Shown here: piece after piece, positions 47,583 through 57,471 of the stretch
Position numbering within the stretch: the stretch's first letter is position 1
How the letters are laid out: every line of letters begins with the position of its first letter
Source of the DNA: Clostridium yunnanense
Lineage (GTDB): Bacteria; Bacillota; Clostridia; Clostridiales; Clostridiaceae
Assembly (NCBI RefSeq): GCF_016595795.1
Contig: NZ_JAENHN010000010.1
Location: 496,001 to 560,000 of the forward strand
Direction: 5' to 3'
Length of the DNA stretch: 64,000 bases
Position numbers and translations under genes: made by a program
The notes under the pieces: model-generated
Told to the model about the DNA's origin: nothing
What the model saw: only the letters and a program-made list of their open reading frames with translations
The model's database searches: none

Positions 47583-48508
47583 TGAATATAGTATCATTTT
47601 TACATGCTACAATAGTAGCTGGAACTCCTCTTTTATTAGCTACTTTAGGTGAAATACTTACTGAAAAAGTAGGTAACCTTAACCTAGGGGTAGAAGGTAT
47701 GATGCTTATGGGAGCTGTGATGGGATTTATAGTAGGGTATAGCACAGGTAATCCTTATATGGCACTTTTGGCAGCTATGATAGCAGGAGGATTGGGAGGC
47801 TTTATTTATGGAGTTTTAACTGTAGGGTTAAGAGCAAATCAAGTAGTGACTGGATTAACTTTAACCATATTTGGTACTGGACTTTCTAGTCTTCTAGGAC
47901 AAAAGGTTGTTGGACAGGTAGTACCTAATACAATAAAAGACTTTTTTGCTCCAGTAAGTATTCCGATTTTAAGTGAGATTCCATATATAGGACAGATACT
48001 TTTTACACAAGATGTGTTTGTATATATATCATATTTATTAGCAATAATTACTGGTATTTATCTTTACAATACTAGAGCAGGATTAAATTTAAGAGCTGTA
48101 GGAGAAAATGCAGCAGCAGCTGACGCAGTTAGTATAAATGTTAGTTTATATAAGTATGTAAATATAACAATAGGTGGTGCTCTAGCTGGACTTGGAGGAG
48201 CATATCTTTCATTAGTCTATGTTCCTGCATGGCAAGAAAATATAGTAGCAGGTAGAGGATGGATTGCTGTAGCTTTAGTTATCTTTGCAGCTTGGAATCC
48301 TTATAAAGCAATAATAGGTGCATACTTATTTGGTGGATTAGATATAATAGGTTTTAGACTAGGAAAAGTAGTTATAAACCAATATTTCTTATCTATGCTA
48401 CCATACTTAGTAACTATTATAGTTTTAGTATTTGTATCAGCTAAAAAATCTAAGAAAAATTCTCCTCCTAAAGGACTTGGAAACAGTTATTTTAGAGAAG
48501 AAAGATAA
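47582..48508 (+). CDS. Nucleoside ABC transporter permease (NupQ-like)
   Basis: A 308-residue second permease of the same importer, about eight membrane segments, with GEILTEKVGNLNLGVEGMM and GENAAAADAVSI as family signatures. ATG at 47582 overlaps the preceding stop; AGGAGG lies inside the upstream gene. Last gene of the xpt-led operon. Confidence 0.93.
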   Translation: MNIVSFLHATIVAGTPLLLATLGEILTEKVGNLNLGVEGMMLMGAVMGFIVGYSTGNPYMALLAAMIAGGLGGFIYGVLTVGLRANQVVTGLTLTIFGTGLSSLLGQKVVGQVVPNTIKDFFAPVSIPILSEIPYIGQILFTQDVFVYISYLLAIITGIYLYNTRAGLNLRAVGENAAAADAVSINVSLYKYVNITIGGALAGLGGAYLSLVYVPAWQENIVAGRGWIAVALVIFAAWNPYKAIIGAYLFGGLDIIGFRLGKVVINQYFLSMLPYLVTIIVLVFVSAKKSKKNSPPKGLGNSYFREER

Positions 48509-48574
48509 AATAAATTATACCGCTATTGATTTTTATTTTGGTATGTGATATATTCTATTAGATAACAAAAAACC

Positions 48575-48754
48575 TTTAAACCAGTCCAGAGAGGCTGTAA
48601 GGAGCAGGATATAATTACAGGTATTTTTATGTGGTTTTATAACTTCTTACAGTAGTAAGAAGTTTTTTTTATTCTAATAAGCACTTTAATTTAGTCCAGA
48701 GAGGCTAAAAAGGAAGCGAAAGCTTCCCCAATATTAAACAGGGGGGATTTTTTT
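48575..48754 (+). promoter_or_regulatory. PyrR-type attenuation leader of uraA, with two binding sites
   Basis: The PyrR anti-antiterminator signature AGTCCAGAGAGGCT occurs twice, at 48583-48596 and 48693-48706. After the first copy comes an intrinsic terminator (AACTTCTTAC/GTAAGAAGTT then T8, 48641-48670). The second copy runs into GGAAGC/GCTTCC and a CCCC/GGGG pairing that includes the ribosome site, so it may control translation. UMP-bound PyrR is expected to reduce uraA expression. Confidence 0.88.
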
Positions 48755-50065
48755 ATGGCAAGTAATGCAATAAAGAGACAAGAAGTAGTAAATTCAAAAT
48801 CAGGGAGTATAGATGTTAATGATAAGCTTCCTCTAAAGACAGCAATTCCATTAAGTTTCCAACATTTGTTCGCAATGTTTGGATCATCAGTTCTAGTACC
48901 AATTCTTTTTAATGTAGACCCCGCAATCGTATTGTTTTTCAATGGAATAGGAACATTGCTTTATGCCTTCATAACTAAGAAAAAGATACCTGCATACTTA
49001 GGTTCAAGTTTTGCCTTCATAGCACCAGTTTTAGCTTTAATGGGAAAAGGATTAAGCTTTGCAGAAGTCCAAAGCGGATTTGTGTTAGTAGGAGTAGTTT
49101 TATCAGCAGTAGCTATATTAATAGGCTATACAGGGGTAGGTTGGATCAAGAAGGTGTTTCCGCCTGCGTCAATGGGAGCAATAGTTGCAATAATAGGACT
49201 TGAGTTAGTACCTGTAGCAGCTGATATGGCAGGCTTTGCAGTAGGTGGTTCGAACACGAAAGTATTTAATCCAACCTGGGCAATTGTCTCGATGATAACT
49301 TTATTAACAGTAATATTCTGTAATGTATTGTGCAGAGGGTTTATGAAGATTATACCAATACTTATAGGTATAGTTGTTGGTTATGTAACAGCAATTGCAA
49401 TGGGATTAGTTGATTTTACAGCAGTAGGTAATGCAAGTCTAATTGCAATTCCTAAGTTTACAATAGTAAAGTTTAATATGACAGCAATCATAACAATAGT
49501 GCCAGCAGCCTTCGTTGTAATGGCAGAGCATATAGGACATTTAGCAGTAACAGGAAATATTGTTGGAAGAGACTTAACTGAAGATCCAGGACTACACAGA
49601 TCAATGTTAGGTGATGGACTATCAACTATAATCTCAGGATTTTTTGGATCGGTTCCAACAACTACATATGGAGAAAATATAGGTGTGCTTGCAATAACAA
49701 AAGTTTACAGCGTATATGTAATAATGGGAGCAGGAGCACTATCAATAATTCTAGGTTTCTCAGGAAAGCTTGCAGCAATCATAAGGAGCGTACCAACTCC
49801 AGTAATTGGAGGAGTTTCGTTACTATTGTTTGGAACAATAGCTATAGCTGGTTTTAGAACTTTTGTAGAAGAAAAAGTAGATTTTTCAAAGCAAAGAAAC
49901 TTAATGCTAACTTCCGTAATATTCGTAGTAGGTTTAAGCGGAATGAAGATGACTTTAGGAACTATAGAAATAAAAGGAATGGTTTTGGCTACTCTTGTTG
50001 GAGTGGTACTTAACTTAGTGTTTATAATATTCGATAAATTAGGATTAATGAATGAGGCAGAATAG
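48755..50065 (+). CDS. uraA: Uracil permease (NCS2 family)
   Basis: A 436-residue uracil/proton symporter with about 14 membrane segments. NCS2 signatures are present: SFQHLFAMFGSSVLVP near residue 35, MAEHIGHLAVTGNI with the substrate-contact Glu, and GSVPTTTYGENIGVLAITKV. ATG after GGGGGG. The PyrR leader in front supports uracil over xanthine as substrate. A large terminator follows. Confidence 0.95.
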   Translation: MASNAIKRQEVVNSKSGSIDVNDKLPLKTAIPLSFQHLFAMFGSSVLVPILFNVDPAIVLFFNGIGTLLYAFITKKKIPAYLGSSFAFIAPVLALMGKGLSFAEVQSGFVLVGVVLSAVAILIGYTGVGWIKKVFPPASMGAIVAIIGLELVPVAADMAGFAVGGSNTKVFNPTWAIVSMITLLTVIFCNVLCRGFMKIIPILIGIVVGYVTAIAMGLVDFTAVGNASLIAIPKFTIVKFNMTAIITIVPAAFVVMAEHIGHLAVTGNIVGRDLTEDPGLHRSMLGDGLSTIISGFFGSVPTTTYGENIGVLAITKVYSVYVIMGAGALSIILGFSGKLAAIIRSVPTPVIGGVSLLLFGTIAIAGFRTFVEEKVDFSKQRNLMLTSVIFVVGLSGMKMTLGTIEIKGMVLATLVGVVLNLVFIIFDKLGLMNEAE

Positions 50066-50096
50066 AAGTTCCTTTATTTAATCTGTTTATAGTATG

Positions 50097-50176
50097 ATAT
50101 CCAATCTAAAAAAGTTATAAATTCATGTTTATTACTTAAAACATGAATTTAACTTTAAGATTGGGTATTTTTTATT
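50097..50176 (+). terminator. Large terminator hairpin after uraA
   Basis: Outer CCAATCT/AGATTGG and inner AAATTCATGTTT/AAACATGAATTT stems form one interrupted hairpin, followed by ATTTTTT. The next ~290 bp to the Pho box shows nothing recognisable. Confidence 0.82.
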
Positions 50177-50469
50177 TTATAAGAAATATAATATATGTAT
50201 ATGTCTATAACAAGAAGTCGTTTACAATAGAATTGGTATTTGAAAATGGCAGTGTTACTTTGTTTACAGGCAATTTAAGAAGTCTATGGTTAATAATTCT
50301 TTAAGTGAAGGATTAATTCCATTTATGACATAATACTAATTAAATGGATAATTAAACAAGTATCATAAAGTTAAATTTTAGTTAAGTAAATGATGATAAT
50401 GTTAAAAAAACATAGATTAAGTTATTAAAGTTAAAAAGTGAAGAAAATAATTAAAATTATTAATGAAAC

Positions 50470-50486
50470 TTAACACAATCTTAACA
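50470..50486 (+). promoter_or_regulatory. Pho box (PhoP/PhoB-type direct repeat)
   Basis: TTAACA (50470-50475), 5 bp, TTAACA (50481-50486): exactly the 11 bp-spaced direct repeat of PhoP sites in Gram-positives. It lies 59 bp before the phosphate-transport operon. A less perfect GTTAA-rich stretch lies further upstream. Confidence 0.68.
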
Positions 50487-50544
50487 AACAACTTGTATCA
50501 TTAATAGAGTTGAGCAAATAAAAGTTATATCATAGGAGGAAGCT

Positions 50545-51168
50545 ATGTTTAATTTATCACCTAAAAACGACAAATTTTTTGATTTATTTATTTCATTTTC
50601 CGAGATTATAAGTGATGCAGCTCGCGCACTTGATGATTTTGTAAAGTCTCCAAATGAGGCAAATGAAAAATACGAGCACTTAAGAGATATCGAACACAGA
50701 GGCGATGATGAGCTACACAAAATTCTTGAGGAAGTAAATAACAGCTTTATCACACCTATCGATAGAGAAGATATTTTTATCATTGGTAAAGCACTTGATG
50801 ATGTAGTTGATTATATCGAAGATACTGCAGCAAGATTTTTAATGTACAATGTTAACGAAGTTAATGAAAATGCATTACTTATTTCAGCAAATATTGTAAA
50901 AGCAAGCGATGAGATTAAGCTTTTAATGCAAGCTTTTAAGAATATGAAGAACACAGCTGAAATAAAAAATAAGATAGTAGAAGTTAATAAGCTTGAAAAT
51001 GATTGTGATAGAATATACAGAGAAAGTATGAAAGCACTATTTAGTGGCGGAACAAAGGAAATCAAAATAATCATTTGGAAAGATATTTATGAATCTTTAG
51101 AAGATGCAATAGATTCATGTGAAAAGCTTGCAAATGTTATTGAAGGAGTTGTAACAAAGCATGTCTAG
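50545..51168 (+). CDS. Pit accessory protein, DUF47 family (PhoU-like)
   Basis: A 207-residue all-helical cytoplasmic protein of the DUF47/PhoU-like group, which accompanies Pit phosphate transporters and probably regulates them. Signatures are EHRGDDELHKIL, ITPIDREDIFIIGKALDDVVDYIEDTA and a C-terminal IYESLEDAIDSCEKLANVIE, with repeated acidic metal-binding positions. ATG after AGGAGGAAG. It overlaps the transporter gene by 8 bp. Confidence 0.94.
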   Translation: MFNLSPKNDKFFDLFISFSEIISDAARALDDFVKSPNEANEKYEHLRDIEHRGDDELHKILEEVNNSFITPIDREDIFIIGKALDDVVDYIEDTAARFLMYNVNEVNENALLISANIVKASDEIKLLMQAFKNMKNTAEIKNKIVEVNKLENDCDRIYRESMKALFSGGTKEIKIIIWKDIYESLEDAIDSCEKLANVIEGVVTKHV

Positions 51169-52159
51169 TTCTGTATTAGTAGTAACTGTAGTTGTTGTAA
51201 TTTTAGCGTTAGGCTTTGATTTCATAAATGGTTTCCATGATACTGCTAATTCTATAGCTACATCTGTATCTACAAGAGTTTTAACTCCGAAGCAGGCTAT
51301 AATGATGTCAGCTTTTCTAAACTTTGTAGGTGCATTTATAAGTACTAAGGTTGCTCATACTGTGGGATCAGACATTGTAGATGGAAGTGCAATACCTCAA
51401 ACAGTGGTTTTAGCAGCACTAGTTGCAGCTATAATATGGAATTTAGTTACTTGGTATTTTGGTATTCCTAGTAGTTCATCTCATGCATTAATCGGAGGAC
51501 TTGTAGGATCTGCAATAATATATAAATTAAGCTTTGCAGTTGTAAACTGGCACAATCTTCTTTATAAAGTAGTTTTATGGTTGTTTTTATCACCGGTAAT
51601 AGGTTTTGTTATGGGATACGTGTTTATGATACTATTAAATTGGATACTAAGAAAATCAAAACCGGCTCAAGTGACAAAGTCATTTTCAAAGCTTCAGATA
51701 TTATCAGCAGCTTTGATGGCGTTTAACCATGGAGGAAATGATGCACAAAAATCTATGGGTATTATTTCTATGGCTTTATTAAGTGGTGGTGTTATTAGTA
51801 CTTTTCATGTTCCTTTTTGGGTAAAGGCAGGCTGTGCATTAGCAATGGCACTTGGTACATCAATTGGTGGATGGAAAATAATAAAGACTATGGGCGTGAA
51901 TATGGCAAAACTTGCACCAGTAAATGGGTTTGCTGCCGAAACTGGAGCAGCTGCAGTAATATTTACTGCTACTATGCTTAACGCACCTGTAAGTACTACT
52001 CATATAATTTCAGGTTCTATTATGGGTGTTGGAGCATCAAAAAGATTTTCATCAGTTAGATGGAGTCTAGCTCAAAATATAATGTGGACATGGGTTATAA
52101 CTATTCCAATATGTGCAACTCTAGGTGGAATAACAATATTTTTAATTAAGCTTATATAA
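51161..52159 (+). CDS. Low-affinity inorganic phosphate transporter (Pit family)
   Basis: A 332-residue membrane protein with about eight to ten segments. The two inverted PHO4 signatures are visible: GFDFINGFHDTANSIATSVST near the N-terminus and FNHGGNDAQKSMGII in the second half, plus PSSSSHALIGGLVG and APVSTTHIISGSI. It probably moves metal-phosphate with protons. The overlap with the DUF47 gene indicates translational coupling, and the upstream Pho box suggests induction by low phosphate. Confidence 0.95.
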   Translation: MSSSVLVVTVVVVILALGFDFINGFHDTANSIATSVSTRVLTPKQAIMMSAFLNFVGAFISTKVAHTVGSDIVDGSAIPQTVVLAALVAAIIWNLVTWYFGIPSSSSHALIGGLVGSAIIYKLSFAVVNWHNLLYKVVLWLFLSPVIGFVMGYVFMILLNWILRKSKPAQVTKSFSKLQILSAALMAFNHGGNDAQKSMGIISMALLSGGVISTFHVPFWVKAGCALAMALGTSIGGWKIIKTMGVNMAKLAPVNGFAAETGAAAVIFTATMLNAPVSTTHIISGSIMGVGASKRFSSVRWSLAQNIMWTWVITIPICATLGGITIFLIKLI

Positions 52160-52195
52160 TTTACGGAATTTTAATTACATAATATGAATTTTATG

Positions 52196-52272
52196 TTCCA
52201 AAGTAACTATAGATTTGAGATGCTGAAGTTAATCAAGCATTTCTCAAAGTATAATTACTTTGGAACTTTTTA
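52196..52272 (+). terminator. Long interrupted terminator after pit
   Basis: Base stem GTTCCAAAGTAA/TTACTTTGGAAC; apical stem TTTGAGA.GCT/AGC.TCTCAAA; T5 follows. Confidence 0.82.
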
Positions 52273-52317
52273 TTATTTAGGAATGTATAAAGTCTTTAGG
52301 TTATGATTAAGAATGTT

Positions 52318-52381
52318 AAGAAATTAAGTGGTTATGCGTAAGCTAATTAAAGCATCGGATGCATAGGCACTTAATTTCAAC
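52318..52381 (-). repeat. Minimal family-A element, internal deletion form (~64 bp)
   Basis: Arms GAAATTAAGTGGTTATGC and GCATAGGCACTTAATTTC. The interior matches only the outermost ~40 bp of the long copies (GCTAATTAAAGCATCGGAT, as at the right end of A4), joined straight to the opposite terminal repeat. This is the expected product of an internal deletion. Confidence 0.72.
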
Positions 52382-52411
52382 ACGATACATTAATAGAGGT
52401 TATTTTTATGT

Positions 52412-53116
52412 TTACTGCATTATTTGATTAAGCATATCTGGGTAGTTAGTGATTATTCCATCTACTCCTAATTGAAGAAGCTTTTTCATATATTCTGCTT
52501 CATTGACTGTATATGTGTTTATTTGAAAGCCTTGCAATTTAATATTATCCACAATGTCTTTATTTAGAACAGAGAAAAACTGGGGATGCATAGCATCAGC
52601 TCTGCAAAGTCTACAGTAGTTACCAGGTTCATATATCCAGCAATCATATAGAAGACCGGTTTTATATGAAATATCTAATGCCTTAATATTTACCATAGAA
52701 TAATGATTAAAAGAAGATAAAATTACTTTGTCCTTTGGGTAGCTATATTTATCTAACAAATTTAAAGTGATTGTTTCTATGCCTTCATATGCAATTATAC
52801 TGTTTTTTAACTCTAAATTTATAAATAAGTTTTTTTCTTTTGAAAAGGCAATAAAGTCTTCTAAGGCCGGAATTTTTTGTCCGCTTCCAAAGTTTAGTTT
52901 TAATAATTCTGAATAAGTATAATCTTTCACTAGTCCAGTTCCGTTAGAGGTTCTATCTAAGGTTTCATCATGAATTAGTACAGGAACACCATCTTTGCTA
53001 AGTTGTATATCGGTTTCAATGCCACTACAATGGGCTTCTGAAGCTTTTTCAAATGCTAGCATAGTATTCTCAGGGTATTTGCCGCTAAAGCCTCTATGTG
53101 CAATATTAAGAGTCAT
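52412..53116 (-). CDS. Glycerophosphodiester phosphodiesterase
   Basis: A 234-residue TIM-barrel enzyme that hydrolyses glycerophosphodiesters to glycerol-3-phosphate and an alcohol. Catalytic signatures are NIAHRGFSGKYPENT (His8-type), GIETDIQLSKDGVPVLIHDE (metal and catalytic His) and NLELK. It ends with the usual GVDGIITNYPD. No signal peptide, so cytoplasmic, of the UgpQ type. ATG at 53116 after GAGGTGATG. It lies near the Pit operon, but on the opposite strand; a link through phosphate supply is plausible but unproven. Confidence 0.94.
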   Translation of the reverse strand: MTLNIAHRGFSGKYPENTMLAFEKASEAHCSGIETDIQLSKDGVPVLIHDETLDRTSNGTGLVKDYTYSELLKLNFGSGQKIPALEDFIAFSKEKNLFINLELKNSIIAYEGIETITLNLLDKYSYPKDKVILSSFNHYSMVNIKALDISYKTGLLYDCWIYEPGNYCRLCRADAMHPQFFSVLNKDIVDNIKLQGFQINTYTVNEAEYMKKLLQLGVDGIITNYPDMLNQIMQ

Positions 53117-53348
53117 AACATCACCTCAAAAATTTATTGTATATAAAATCAGTGTAATATACAAATTTTTTGCTGTAAAGTAAGTGGAAAAATTAAGGTG
53201 ACTAAATCCATATATTTCAATGTTTTTTGAAGTTTTTTATACAATACATTTATATTGAAATATAAACTTTGATTTTTTACTAAAACATTGGTAAAATTTT
53301 ATTTAATAGCACTATATGTAATGCTTAAAAGGTTATTAATTAAATTAG

Positions 53349-54365
<1,017 letters not shown>

Positions 54366-54537
54366 AGTTTAAAAATAACTTATATAGGATGACATCATAA
54401 ATTATATATAAGTTTTAATAAGTTTTATTCATAATAAGTATTGAAGTAAGGATGTTTTAGGCCGTTAATTGATGAAGAAGATTAAATAAGACTTATATAT
54501 TTAGATAAATTACTACAAAAGACAAGGATGAAAGAAT

Positions 54538-55242
54538 GTGAAGTACAGGAATACTAAAGATAATAGATTGAGAAGGGTTTTTATTATAATATATCTTACA
54601 CAGCTAGCTCTAGTAAGAATATTTACTGATAAAAGTATTTTTTTTATAGATATTATTGTGGGCACTATTATTCTAATATTTATGTATTTAATAGTAAAAA
54701 AATATACTGTAAAAAGAATGTTAAAGTATAAGATGGAAAATGTAGATAAATTAAGTGGCGAAGATTTTGAGGAGTTTTTAGCCTTAAAGTTCAAAAAGCT
54801 AGGATATAAAGTGAAATTAACTCCAACAACTGCTGATTATGGTGCGGATTTGGTATTAAAGAAAGATAAAGCAAAGATAGTGGTTCAAGCTAAAAGATGG
54901 AATAGCAAAGTTGGAGTAGAAGCAGTTCAGCAGGTAGTAGCTTCTATGAAGTATTATAATGCTGACAGATCTATGGTGATAACTAATAGTTACTTTACCG
55001 ATAATGCAAAGATATTGGCTAAATATAATGAAGTGGAATTATATGATAGAAGCAGACTGTATAATCTGCTAGAAGCTCAAAATACCAATGAAATGTTTAA
55101 TAAATCAGTGTGCCCTAAATGTGGGGCTGATTTAGTTATTAGAAACGGAAAATATGGGTATTTTTATGGTTGTGAGAGCTATCCAAAATGTAGTTTCACT
55201 AAAAATATAGAAGGCTCAAATAACAATCATAATGTGAAATAA
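54538..55242 (+). CDS. Membrane-anchored Mrr-like nuclease with zinc ribbon
   Basis: A 234-residue protein. Two membrane helices (~13-29 and ~33-53) come first. Then a restriction-endonuclease-like Mrr_cat domain (~70-175) with the PD-(D/E)XK pattern D104 (ADYGADLVL) and Q117-A-K119 (VVQAKRW). Last is a topoisomerase-type zinc ribbon with C192, C195, C212 and C218. All catalytic residues appear intact. Mrr-type enzymes cut modified DNA, but these membrane-anchored versions are common single genes of unknown role. GTG start at 54538 after AAGGATGA. No methylase or other restriction genes nearby. Confidence 0.88.
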   Translation: MKYRNTKDNRLRRVFIIIYLTQLALVRIFTDKSIFFIDIIVGTIILIFMYLIVKKYTVKRMLKYKMENVDKLSGEDFEEFLALKFKKLGYKVKLTPTTADYGADLVLKKDKAKIVVQAKRWNSKVGVEAVQQVVASMKYYNADRSMVITNSYFTDNAKILAKYNEVELYDRSRLYNLLEAQNTNEMFNKSVCPKCGADLVIRNGKYGYFYGCESYPKCSFTKNIEGSNNNHNVK

Positions 55243-55288
55243 TAAATATGGCATATAACATAAATCTATTAAAGGTAAGGAGAAACAA

Positions 55289-55477
55289 ATGCAAGTAGAA
55301 ATTTTCATAAATGGAGTAAAAGAACCTATAGTTTATAAAGGTGATAGAATAGATGTCTTAGACTTTAAAATGAATAATATAGATTATAAGCAAGTAAGAT
55401 GCTTCGTAAATGGATTTAGCAAAAGTGAACTAATAGAGAAAAAACTGATAAAAAGAATATCTGAGAAATCTGAATAA
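55289..55477 (+). CDS. Small conserved-looking hypothetical protein (62 aa)
   Basis: ATG at 55289 after GGTAAGGAG. The predicted fold is a small beta-rich domain (MQVEIFINGVKEPIVYKGDR) with a charged C-terminus. No signal or membrane segment. It follows the Mrr-like gene by 46 bp and may share its transcript. I do not recognise the family. Confidence 0.6.
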   Translation: MQVEIFINGVKEPIVYKGDRIDVLDFKMNNIDYKQVRCFVNGFSKSELIEKKLIKRISEKSE

Positions 55478-55526
55478 AAGAATGGACTATCTCCAAAACT
55501 AATTATAATAGTTTGGAGGTGATTTT

Positions 55527-55637
55527 ATGTCTAAAAAAAATCAACAATCATCATGGAACAGTAAAAGATTTAAAAGTCCTGAAAAAAATGAACAGGAACC
55601 AGTTAAAGAAATTCAAAACAAGCATAAAGATAAGTAA
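55527..55637 (+). CDS. Small hydrophilic protein (36 aa)
   Basis: ATG at 55527 after a strong TTGGAGGTGAT. The product (starts MSKKNQQSSWNSKRFKSPEK) is Lys/Gln/Asn-rich with no hydrophobic segment, like the genes at 1317 and 35148. A terminator follows. Function unknown. Confidence 0.58.
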   Translation: MSKKNQQSSWNSKRFKSPEKNEQEPVKEIQNKHKDK

Positions 55638-55657
55638 ATAGTATATAATAGATTTTC

Positions 55658-55694
55658 AAAGACTGCTTCGTAAATGAAGTGGTCTTTTGTTTTT
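55658..55694 (+). terminator. Intrinsic terminator
   Basis: Stem AAAGACTGCTTC/GAAGTGGTCTTT with a short loop and T-rich tail. Confidence 0.85.
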
Positions 55695-55822
55695 GCTACC
55701 CTGTTAATTTTAAAAGATTACTTTAACAGCTCCTTTATTTTAGATGATTTACACATAAAATTTTCAAGTTTAAGGCAAATTAATAAAGAAAATACATTAA
55801 TTTTGCGAAGGGGTGTTTGTTT

Positions 55823-56482
55823 TTGAAAAAAAGATTCATTGTATCTGCATTGTTAATTACAGCTCTATCTATTCCTACAATAGCCTATGGCATAGATAAT
55901 CAAGCTATAAATACTAATGTAGATAATAGAAATCAAGTTTGCCAAAATGTGAAGCATCATTATAAAGCAAAAGCTTTAGAAAGAGAAAATAAATTTGAGG
56001 CGTTGCTAAAAGTTGAAGGGTTGAGTAGTGAAAATAAAAACTCACTAGAGGTTGCTTTACAGAAAAAGTTTGAACTTAAACAACAATTTTTTAGTTTAGC
56101 AGGGAATAAAGTACATGATCAAAAAGGGTTTGATGAATTTAAAAGTCAAGCAAAAGCCATAAAAGACAAGGTAATAAATAAAGAAATTACTGAAGAAGAA
56201 GGCAAAAAACAGCTTGATGAACTAAGAAGTAATAAAAGAGAATCATCAGAGATGTGGAAAAACTTAAGTGATGATGGCAAAAAGGAAATGGAAGAATTAG
56301 AAAAGGAATCAAGAACATTAAGAGAAAATAACAAAAGATATTTTGAAGAATATAAAAAAGCTGCAGAAAGCAAAGATGAGACTAGTATAAATAGTGCAGC
56401 TAAAAATGTAATTGATACAATTAATAAACAAAATTCCTTAATGCAAAGAAAAATAGATGTTTTAAAGAAAGAAGCTAAGTAA
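55823..56482 (+). CDS. Exported helical protein of unknown function
   Basis: About 219 residues. The TTG at 55823 is favoured, after AAGGGGTG at 55808-55815, giving MKKRFIVSALLITALSIPTI, a standard signal peptide with likely cleavage after AYG. The mature part is highly charged and predicted to be almost all helix with heptad patterns (for example KKEMEELEKESRTLRENNKR), so a coiled-coil or helical-bundle extracytoplasmic protein. One Cys lies near the mature N-terminus. No catalytic motif. Monocistronic with its own terminator. A Spy/CpxP-like or DUF2680-like helical chaperone is conceivable but not supported. Confidence 0.68.
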   Translation: MKKRFIVSALLITALSIPTIAYGIDNQAINTNVDNRNQVCQNVKHHYKAKALERENKFEALLKVEGLSSENKNSLEVALQKKFELKQQFFSLAGNKVHDQKGFDEFKSQAKAIKDKVINKEITEEEGKKQLDELRSNKRESSEMWKNLSDDGKKEMEELEKESRTLRENNKRYFEEYKKAAESKDETSINSAAKNVIDTINKQNSLMQRKIDVLKKEAK

Positions 56483-56493
56483 TTGTAATTGAT

Positions 56494-56522
56494 AAAACGG
56501 CACAGTTTAAGGTGCCGTTTTA
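56494..56522 (+). terminator. Intrinsic terminator
   Basis: Stem AAAACGGCAC/GTGCCGTTTT with an 8 nt loop. Confidence 0.88.
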
Positions 56523-56673
56523 AATTTAAATAGGGTTATTTTATATATCAAGTAATAATAAAGCATAATTTCGTATAAATTAGTACAAGTTTAATGAAAA
56601 ATACATTATAATTTATATAGTCAAAAGATAAATTGTAGTGAATAGATAAAATTATGAAAAGGCGAGAGGGATT

Positions 56674-56928
56674 ATGGAGGGGGATTTAATATTATTACTT
56701 GGTATTGCTAATATACCTTTATATAAAATGATTTATGAGACTTTCTTTCAAGAGACTATGAGAAAAGATGATGCGAAGATTAAAAATAATTCTGTAATAT
56801 ATAGCATTGGTCTGGAACGTAAAAGTAAAGATGATGGACGAGGTTCTTTATTTTTATTACTTTGTATTTTAGCTGTAGCATTTGAATTTTTTACAATAGA
56901 AGGAACAATCTCAATATTTATATCTTAA
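56674..56928 (+). CDS. Small membrane protein of unknown function (84 aa)
   Basis: ATG at 56674 after GGCGAGAGGG. A hydrophobic N-terminal stretch (LILLLGIANIPLYKMIY) and a C-terminal membrane helix (LFLLLCILAVAFEFFTI) flank a charged central loop. It may be a two-helix membrane protein. No recognisable family; single gene with a hairpin terminator ~80 bp later. Confidence 0.55.
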   Translation: MEGDLILLLGIANIPLYKMIYETFFQETMRKDDAKIKNNSVIYSIGLERKSKDDGRGSLFLLLCILAVAFEFFTIEGTISIFIS

Positions 56929-57007
56929 TGTATTTACTTGAACGTAAAATCAACATATAAATTCTAACAAAAGTTTAGTAAAGTTTTGATTAAGTTATGA
57001 ATACTAA

Positions 57008-57066
57008 AAATACAGACATTTCGATTTGGAATTATAAATTCCATTACGAGATGGGCTGTATTTTTC
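57008..57066 (+). terminator. Interrupted terminator hairpin
   Basis: Base AAATACAG/CTGTATTT, apical TGGAATTTATAATTCCA-type stem, then TTTTT. Confidence 0.7.
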
Positions 57067-57471
57067 TTTAGGTCTTTATGATTCAATTATGTTTGTTGTG
57101 GTCTGAAATTATGCAAGTATAGATAAACTAATAACTTAAATAAAAGACTTGTATGCTTAATAGTTTTAAGGGAGGACATAAGTTAAAGAAGAATGTATTC
57201 TCATAGTCGTAGAGTTATAGCAATATGCATTTGTTAAACATAGTATATATAGATTTACCTCAAAGAGCACCCAAATGTATAAGCTATTATAATAAATTAT
57301 TTATAAAAGCTAGTAAGTTTTTGATATAATAGTATTTAAATAAAAAAGTTATTGGTTTGATGAATTTTTAAGGCTTTACTTTTTAAATTTCAATAGATAG
57401 AAGTTTGGTATATGAAGTATCAAGTGTGCTGATACATAAGAAAAATACTTGCGTAATTTTAGGAGGTTATT
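57067..57471. other. AT-rich intergenic region before the GATase gene
   Basis: About 400 bp. A good GGGAGGA ribosome-like site at ~57171 is not followed by an open frame. No repeat family, aptamer or clear promoter recognised. Confidence 0.4.
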
